Below the pieces are notes generated by a model. It worked only from the letters and a program-made list of their open reading frames with translations. It was not told the DNA's origin and searched no databases. A stretch of 20,521 nucleotides of DNA from NCBI GenBank assembly GCA_964355675.1, contig CAYHEC010000049.1, forward strand, positions 1 through 20,521, read 5' to 3'. Made by a program: the position numbers and the translations under genes. Source of the DNA: CAMBDS01 sp964355675 (GTDB taxonomy: Bacteria > Electryoneota > AABM5-125-24 > Hatepunaeales > Hatepunaeaceae). Shown one piece after another: positions 15,222 to 20,521 of this stretch (positions are counted from its first letter, which is position 1; every line of letters begins with the position of its first letter).

Positions 15222-16219
15222 CGGCCGGCCGATTTATATATTTTTTCGACAACCTCCAGTACTGCCAGAGCCTCTTGTCCTGATGAACCTGGTTGCTCGC
15301 GTGTTCGCATACACCGAATAAAATGTGCGATTTCAAACCGGAAAGAATTTCGATATAATTTCCCCGGATCTCCAAATCCGGGAAGTTTTACTTTTACGAT
15401 CTCGTCTTTCTGTCTTCTTGAAATGCGCAGTGGATTTAAAGCCGCCGCTCCCCGTGTACCAGAACACCAAGTGTAAGCTTTATCGTGGTCATCGCAATTT
15501 GCCCAGGAAACCTCAAGCTGTAGAACCATATCATTGGCAAACCGCACATAGGCCGTTGCTGTATCTTCGACTCCCAGACCAAGCGTTCTGTCGTCAACTG
15601 ATCCGGTTACTTCGATAGCAGTAGGAAAATCGTTTAGAAAAAAGACGAGGTCAAGCATCTGCACTCCGAGATCCATCAGCACACCACCTCCGGCGAGCCT
15701 TTGATCCGAAAACCACATCGGGCGACCCCAAACGCCAAGCTGTTTCAACCAGCCCGATCGCACCATCGTCAATTCACCGATCTCACGTTTCAGGATAACC
15801 TCGCGAAGATGAAGGGTATCGGGACGGAAACGGTGATTCATGGCCACCATTAGAAGACGGTTGCTCTTTTCAGCCGCCTCGACAATTGTTTTCCCCTCGG
15901 CAACCGTTCGAGCGAAGGGCTTTTCGATCATTACGTCCACACCACTTTCGAGAGCCATTCTCGCAAGCGCTGGGTGGCTGATCGTTGGCGTCGAAATGAT
16001 AACGCCGTCGAGCGCGACTTGACGGAGCATCTGTTCAGCGTCATCGAACCATACAGGAATCCCGAATCTTTCGGCAACGGCAATGGCGCGCCCGGTATTG
16101 CTGTCGCTGATGGCGACCAGTTCGGCTGATTTTTCTGCGAGTATATTCGGTATGTGGGTAACCTGAGAAATACCGCCCGCTCCGATAATTCCAAGTCGTA
16201 ATTTTTTTGTTTCAGCCAT
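15218..16219 (-). CDS. Gfo/Idh/MocA family oxidoreductase
   Basis: A 333-aa NAD(P)-dependent dehydrogenase of unknown substrate. The Rossmann N-terminus LRLGIIGAGGISQVTHIP (about 7-24) binds the dinucleotide; IISTPTISHPALA and the catalytic-lysine motif IEKPFARTVAEGK follow, then MNHRFRPD. The C-terminal alpha/beta domain has GGGVLMDLGVQMLDLVFFL, matching the family GG-x-hhDhGxHhhD signature, with Gln in place of the usual His at that site. The frame is open to 16312, but ATG at 16219 has GAGGG 4 nt upstream and begins right before the nucleotide-binding motif. It overlaps ruvX by 8 nt. Family members act on sugars, inositols or biliverdin; no sugar-pathway neighbours help here. Confidence 0.88.
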   Translation of the reverse strand: MAETKKLRLGIIGAGGISQVTHIPNILAEKSAELVAISDSNTGRAIAVAERFGIPVWFDDAEQMLRQVALDGVIISTPTISHPALARMALESGVDVMIEKPFARTVAEGKTIVEAAEKSNRLLMVAMNHRFRPDTLHLREVILKREIGELTMVRSGWLKQLGVWGRPMWFSDQRLAGGGVLMDLGVQMLDLVFFLNDFPTAIEVTGSVDDRTLGLGVEDTATAYVRFANDMVLQLEVSWANCDDHDKAYTWCSGTRGAAALNPLRISRRQKDEIVKVKLPGFGDPGKLYRNSFRFEIAHFIRCMRTREQPGSSGQEALAVLEVVEKIYKSAGR

Positions 16220-16658
16220 TTTTCCCTCTTGCCCACGCGAGATAATCTTGCAATAGGATAATCGCGGCGGCCTCATCTGTCCAGCTTTTATCGCTACTCT
16301 TTTTACCGCCAAAATGTTTGCGTGCTGTCAACGCTTCTGCTGTAGTATATGCTTCAGACCACGTCGTAACATTAAAGCCATATTTCACAAGTGCTTCAGC
16401 AAGCCTTGCCGCACCTTCGGTAACGTCTTCGTTGCCACGTGTCGAAGTTGGTTTCCCAACAACGATCCCGACAACGCCTCGGTCTCGTGCTTGTTTGACT
16501 ATTTTTAAGATAAGCGCTTTGCCATTGGAACCTTCGATGCGTCCAGCTCCGACTGCCACCCGACCTTCAGGGTCGCAAACAGCCAAGCCGACTCTTTTTA
16601 ACCCAAAATCTACTCCCAGCAACGCGCCAGACAGTTTGGCAGTCGAAATTTCATTCAA
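16212..16658 (-). CDS. ruvX: Holliday junction resolvase-like YqgF/RuvX nuclease
   Basis: The RNase H-fold YqgF protein (148 aa) is implicated in pre-16S rRNA processing and Holliday junction resolution. Motifs are LLGVDFGLKRVGLAVCD (13-29, catalytic D17), GVVGIVVGKP (61-70), E102 in TWSEAYTTAEA and D128 in TDEAAAIILLQDYL, so the acidic triad is preserved. The usual DER-S/T-T motif reads SEAYTT, losing the Arg after the catalytic Glu. The start is TTG at 16658, inside the last codons of relA (8-nt overlap), with AGAAGAG about 7 nt upstream; the ATG at 16654 is out of frame. Confidence 0.9.
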   Translation of the reverse strand: MNEISTAKLSGALLGVDFGLKRVGLAVCDPEGRVAVGAGRIEGSNGKALILKIVKQARDRGVVGIVVGKPTSTRGNEDVTEGAARLAEALVKYGFNVTTWSEAYTTAEALTARKHFGGKKSSDKSWTDEAAAIILLQDYLAWARGKNG

Positions 16659-18822
16659 GGACGAACTCTTCTGGTTCCTCGTCCATTCGTTCGGCTTTAA
16701 GCACGCCTCTGATGCTGTGAATCTTGCCTATAACCCGGGTCAGATGTGGTAAGTTGCGCACTTCCATAGTCATAGCTCCAATGACTAATTTATCTTCAAT
16801 ATGGAGCGACAATCGAACTATATTAACCTTATGCAAGGCAAGTATTTGCGTGACGTCAAGTAGTAGATTGGGTCTATCATCGGCCACGATCTGAATTCTG
16901 GCAATGAAGCGGTCGTCCCTCTCGACATCCCAAGCCACGGAGATCACTTTTCGCTCATCATCGAGAAGTGAACCAATTCTCCGGCAGTCGGTTCGATGGA
17001 TTACGACGCCTCTGCCGATAGACTGGAATCCGATAATCGGGTCACCGGGAAGAGGGTTACAACAATCTCCAATGGATAATGCGAGATTCTCCAGACCACC
17101 AACCCGGATCGTTTTGTCCCGTCCAACTCTTTGAATGATCCGGCTGAGAACACCTTCCTTATCAGTTGCGACCCTCGGTACAAGCTTGCGCATGACTTGC
17201 CCAAGACTTAGTGTGCCATCTCCGATAGCGGCATAAAAATCACTTGTTTCATTGTAACCAAAACTTATACCAATTTCGTTAGTCTCACCATTTGCCGATT
17301 GAAGTTTCAGGCGCGAGAGTTCGGCGGTTATCATTTCTTCGCCAAGATTGCGTGCTTGATCGTATCTGGTGTCTCTGTACCATCGTTTTATGCGATATCG
17401 AGCCCGAGCGGTGCGGATAAATTTCAGCCATTCTGCCGAAGGACGTTGTTTGGGACTGGTTAATATTTCAACAACATCACCCGATTCGAGTTGTTTGCTT
17501 AATGGAACAATTTTTCCGCCAACTTTGGCGCCAATCGTATGCAGTCCAATATCAGAGTGAATTGCAAATGCGAAATCTACAACAGTAGCGCCTTGTGGAA
17601 GTTGGACAAGGCGTCCCTTGGGAGTAAAAACAAATATTTCGTCTTGAGCCAGATCGATTTTTAGCGACTCCATGAAGTCGCCAGTCTCTGCCCCTTCCTG
17701 ATGCATCTCCATTAAAGAGCGAATCCATTCCAGACGGTCGTCGGCACCGGGCTGAATTTGCCCTTCCTTGTACCTCCAATGCGCCGCAAATCCATTTTCG
17801 GCAAATTGGTGCATCTCTTCAGTTCGTATCTGCACCTCCACTATCCGCTTGTTCTGATCGACAATTTTTGTATGGAGAGATTGATACAAATTCGACTTCG
17901 GAAGCGCGATGTAATCGGTAAAGTGTTCGGTTACGGGGGTATATATATCGTGAACAATCCCCAGAACACGGTAGCACTCCGACTTATGTGGTACAATTAT
18001 TCTGATTGCCAGTAAATCGTATATTTCGTCATATCGCTTGCGTTGCTGGTGAATCTTTACATAAATACTGGAAACGCTTTTGACTCGTCCTTCAATTTCA
18101 GCCGGTATTCCAAGCCTGTCGAGTTCTCGCTTAATTGGTGCTATGATTTCATCCAATATAGTCTGCCGTTCCTGAACCGTGTTGGCGATACGAGTCGTAA
18201 GTTCATCATAAGCTTTACGATCAAGAACTCGCAATGCAAGATCTTCTATCTCTCTGGCAATACGGGAGATGCCAAGTCTCACGGCAAGCGGAGCATAGAT
18301 GTCTCGAGATTCAATGGCTATTCGTTGTTGTGATTTCGGCGGCAGTGCGTCGATGGTCCGCATGTTATGAAGCCGATCAGCGAATTTTATTAGAATGACC
18401 CTCAGATCCTTCAACATCGAAATCAACATCTTGCGGATTGTTTCCGCCTGTTGTTCTTCCCAAGTACGAAGCTTCAATTCGGAAATTTTCGTAACACCAT
18501 CGACCAGCAACGCCACTTGAGGACCAAATTTCTGCTCAATATCAGCGATGGTAACAGCCGAATCTTCTACCACGTCATGCAGTAATCCAGCGGTAACGGC
18601 AATATAATCGGTTTTCAGTTCCGCAAGGATATGCGCCACAGCAAGAGGGTGAATGAAAAATGGCTCACCAGATTGGCGTTTCTGATCCCTGTGAATTGCA
18701 ACGGCATAGTCGAACGCCTGTTCCACCAATTCTGGATTCCACCTCTTATGGTAGGTGGCAAGAACGGCTATCAACCGTGCCTTCTCTTCGCTGAAATTTT
18801 TATCTGGTGGTGTACGAGGCAT
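16651..18822 (-). CDS. relA/spoT: bifunctional (p)ppGpp synthetase/hydrolase (RelA/SpoT)
   Basis: This long Rel enzyme (723 aa) makes and degrades the alarmone (p)ppGpp in the stringent response. The hydrolase HD domain is intact: H44, H58 in FFIHPLAVA, the H82-D83-x-x-E86-D87 motif in LLHDVVED, and FADRLHNMRT. The synthetase domain has GRVKSVSSIYVKI, YDEIYDLLAIRII and LPKSNLYQSLHTKI. The TGS domain follows (EIFVFTPKGRLVQLPQGATVVDFAFAIH), then the CC-containing region (GDCCNPLPGDPIIGF, ending IHRTDC) and a C-terminal ACT domain (about 645-715). Both activities look functional, as expected for the only long RSH of most non-proteobacteria. No Shine-Dalgarno sequence is seen before the ATG. It follows dnaB after a 130-bp gap holding a palindromic repeat. 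Confidence 0.95.
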   Translation of the reverse strand: MPRTPPDKNFSEEKARLIAVLATYHKRWNPELVEQAFDYAVAIHRDQKRQSGEPFFIHPLAVAHILAELKTDYIAVTAGLLHDVVEDSAVTIADIEQKFGPQVALLVDGVTKISELKLRTWEEQQAETIRKMLISMLKDLRVILIKFADRLHNMRTIDALPPKSQQRIAIESRDIYAPLAVRLGISRIAREIEDLALRVLDRKAYDELTTRIANTVQERQTILDEIIAPIKRELDRLGIPAEIEGRVKSVSSIYVKIHQQRKRYDEIYDLLAIRIIVPHKSECYRVLGIVHDIYTPVTEHFTDYIALPKSNLYQSLHTKIVDQNKRIVEVQIRTEEMHQFAENGFAAHWRYKEGQIQPGADDRLEWIRSLMEMHQEGAETGDFMESLKIDLAQDEIFVFTPKGRLVQLPQGATVVDFAFAIHSDIGLHTIGAKVGGKIVPLSKQLESGDVVEILTSPKQRPSAEWLKFIRTARARYRIKRWYRDTRYDQARNLGEEMITAELSRLKLQSANGETNEIGISFGYNETSDFYAAIGDGTLSLGQVMRKLVPRVATDKEGVLSRIIQRVGRDKTIRVGGLENLALSIGDCCNPLPGDPIIGFQSIGRGVVIHRTDCRRIGSLLDDERKVISVAWDVERDDRFIARIQIVADDRPNLLLDVTQILALHKVNIVRLSLHIEDKLVIGAMTMEVRNLPHLTRVIGKIHSIRGVLKAERMDEEPEEFVLE

Positions 18823-18856
18823 TTATGTTTAAAAAATGTTTTTCCAGTGGTGGCTT

Positions 18857-18941
18857 TCTTGGAGGGCGGACTTTTAGTCCGCTCTCGCGTAGGATAAGCG
18901 TCCCGCTTGTCAAGAGCGGACTAAAAGTCCGCCCTCCAAGA
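18857..18941. repeat. dispersed palindromic repeat, copy d (complete element)
   Basis: Two perfect 29-nt inverted arms (18857-18885 and 18913-18941) flank a 27-nt core. Each arm starts or ends with TCTTGGAGGG and contains its own small palindrome GCGGACT-TTT-AGTCCGC. The core holds a hairpin GATAAGCG-TCC-CGCTTGTC (one G-T), matching copy a. It lies between the end of dnaB and the start of relA, both on the - strand. It encodes nothing and has no poly-T end. Confidence 0.85.
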
Positions 18942-18952
18942 GCCTCTTGCCC

Positions 18953-20428
18953 TTAAAACGGCGCTTCCTGGCCAATATCGATGTCGGTGTGAAAAGCTTC
19001 AGCAGGTATCGGTGCGGAAGAATATCCACCGTGCGTCATGTTATCGAAGCGAGTATATTGGTCGTTGAAGATTAATTCGATGGTTCCGGTCGGACCATTG
19101 CGCTGTTTTCGGATGATGATACTCGCTTTGTTATCAACGGGCTCGCCATCATCTTCTTCGGTCATCCCGCTACGGTATTGTTTTTTGCGATGGATGAACA
19201 TCACCAGATCAGCGTCCTGCTCGATAGCTCCCGAATCGCGCAAATCGGCAAGCTGAGGGATTTTATCACCGCCACGTTGTTCAACTGCCCGCGACAACTG
19301 CGAAAGAGCCACTACCGGCACTTTCAAATCACGAGCTAATCCTTTGAGCGCTCGTGAAATCTGTGCGACTTCCTGCTCCCGGCTGTCCGCTTTTGGAGGT
19401 TGCATCAACTGCAGATAATCTACGAAGATGATGCCAATGTCATGTTGTTGTTTAAGGCGTCTGGCTCGTGCACGGAGTTCATTGATACCGAGCGCCCCGG
19501 TATCATCGATGAAGAATTTCAAATCTGACAAACGACCAGTCGCCAGACTTAGTTGTGCCCAATCACGATCAGGCAATCTCCCCCTGCGTAAATCATGATG
19601 GTTGATCCGCGCTTCGGATGAGATCATCCGTAAGGCAAGCGCCATCGAGGCCATTTCAAGAGAAAAAAACGCTACCGGAACGTTGTGGAAAAGCGCCGCT
19701 TGCCGGGCGATGTCAAGCGCGAGCGAAGTCTTGCCCATAGACGGTCGGGCGGCGATAATAATCAAATCGCCATTTTGAAAACCGCCCGTCATCGTGTCAA
19801 GCTCATCAAACCCGGTACCGACGCCGGTTAACTCAGTATCCCTGTTTTTATGGAGTCGGTCGAGATGCTCGTGGGTATCGTCAAGAATCTTCCGAAGAGG
19901 CGAAAAACCACCTGTTTGACCACGTTCCTGAATCTTATAAATGCTCGACATCGTGGAGTCGATCAGGTCGGCGACATTCGGCAAATCGTAAGCTTGTTCA
20001 CTGAGGTCATTCCCAGTGAGGATCAACTCCCTCAGACCGGCTCTTTGCTGAACAATGGTCGCGTAGGCTTCCGCATGTGACGAAGTCGCCATCTCCATCG
20101 AAAGATTTACAAGATATTGCTGTCCTCCAGCTTTTTCAAGCTCGCCGGTTCGGTCGAGCTCTTCGACGACTGTAAGGATATCGACAGGTCTTGAGTTGCG
20201 AAAGAGGGTAACGATAGTATTGTAAATAAGCTGATTGCGATATTCGTAGAAGCTTTTTTCGCCAAGCTTGTCGATGACCTTGGTGATTCCATTCGGGTCG
20301 ATCAGACATGCGCAGAGAACCGCTCGCTCCATGTCGAGCGCTTGCGGTGGAACTCGGCCTCCCCAATCAGCGGTTCGAGGCGTTCCAGAGCCCTTCCTGC
20401 TTCCTTTTTTTTCGTTACCTTCGGCCAT
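18953..20428 (-). CDS. dnaB: replicative DNA helicase DnaB
   Basis: DnaB is the hexameric helicase that unwinds DNA at the replication fork and binds primase. The 491-aa protein has a Gly/Lys-rich tail (1-25), the N-terminal DnaB domain (about 27-130, PPQALDMERAVLCACLIDP), then the RecA-like domain. That has Walker A ARPSMGKTS (227-235), SLEMASMALALRMIS, the Walker B region IGIIFVDYLQLM, LSQLSRAVEQR, and the arginine-finger segment IIIRKQRNGPTGTIEL near the C-terminus. Length and motif order are normal and there is no intein. The ATG is preceded by a weak GAAAG. It is the first gene of the - strand cluster within the window; what lies upstream is cut off. Confidence 0.97.
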   Translation of the reverse strand: MAEGNEKKGSRKGSGTPRTADWGGRVPPQALDMERAVLCACLIDPNGITKVIDKLGEKSFYEYRNQLIYNTIVTLFRNSRPVDILTVVEELDRTGELEKAGGQQYLVNLSMEMATSSHAEAYATIVQQRAGLRELILTGNDLSEQAYDLPNVADLIDSTMSSIYKIQERGQTGGFSPLRKILDDTHEHLDRLHKNRDTELTGVGTGFDELDTMTGGFQNGDLIIIAARPSMGKTSLALDIARQAALFHNVPVAFFSLEMASMALALRMISSEARINHHDLRRGRLPDRDWAQLSLATGRLSDLKFFIDDTGALGINELRARARRLKQQHDIGIIFVDYLQLMQPPKADSREQEVAQISRALKGLARDLKVPVVALSQLSRAVEQRGGDKIPQLADLRDSGAIEQDADLVMFIHRKKQYRSGMTEEDDGEPVDNKASIIIRKQRNGPTGTIELIFNDQYTRFDNMTHGGYSSAPIPAEAFHTDIDIGQEAPF

Positions 20429-20469
20429 ATATCTTTCGATTAAAGCGAGTGTTAACTAAATAGCGATTC

Positions 20470-20487
20470 TCTTGGAGGGCGGACTTT
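20470..20487. repeat. dispersed palindromic repeat, partial copy e
   Basis: The first 18 nt (TCTTGGAGGGCGGACTTT) are identical to the left arm of the complete element at 18857; the match then decays (CAGAGTTCG). It lies 42 nt upstream of the dnaB start, near the window edge, so the rest may lie outside or be degenerate. Confidence 0.6.
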
Positions 20488-20521
20488 CAGAGTTCGTTGA
20501 TTTATTCGCTTGGGACGCCAA

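Overview
The window reads as chromosome of a Gram-negative (diderm) bacterium. It encodes lipoprotein maturation (lnt), outer-membrane assembly (bamD), two proteins with lipobox signal peptides, and a large secreted protein ending in the Por/type IX secretion sorting domain with the NYPNPFNP motif. That motif is common in the FCB group and its uncultured relatives (for example Zixibacteria-, Marinimicrobia- or KSB1-like lineages). The FCB placement is an inference from one protein family; no rRNA is present to confirm it.

Layout. Bases 1-484 are mostly non-coding and carry one copy of a dispersed palindromic repeat. On the + strand are a Glu/Leu/Phe/Val-type glutamate dehydrogenase (485-1771) closed by a clear intrinsic terminator (1800-1840), and a 918-aa protein (1908-4664) that joins a PEP-synthase-type ATP-grasp domain to a C-terminal nucleotidyltransferase domain. 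From 4843 to the right end everything is on the - strand. In transcription order (right to left) there are three groups. The first is a long housekeeping cluster: dnaB, relA/spoT, ruvX, a Gfo/Idh/MocA oxidoreductase, lnt, a small membrane protein, bamD and nadD, followed by resB with its own promoter. The second is the type IX-sorted secreted protein, closed by a hairpin terminator. The third is pcm-dtd (protein repair and D-aminoacyl-tRNA proofreading), then a beta-helix lipoprotein and a 79-aa protein of unknown function.

Most genes from relA to nadD overlap or touch (1-8 nt). Several use TTG start codons, two of them inside TTGA stop/start overlaps. The cluster mixes replication/recombination (dnaB, ruvX), stringent response (relA/spoT), envelope lipoprotein biogenesis (lnt, bamD), NAD synthesis (nadD) and cytochrome c maturation (resB). 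Translational coupling suggests co-expression rather than a single pathway.

The most unusual features are the ATP-grasp/nucleotidyltransferase fusion, a family of palindromic repeats between genes, and related small palindromes sitting in frame inside the coding sequence of the 118-aa membrane protein, where they create a repeated peptide. I did not find a defence island, CRISPR array, tRNA, rRNA or transposase. Most of the window is ordinary core genome.
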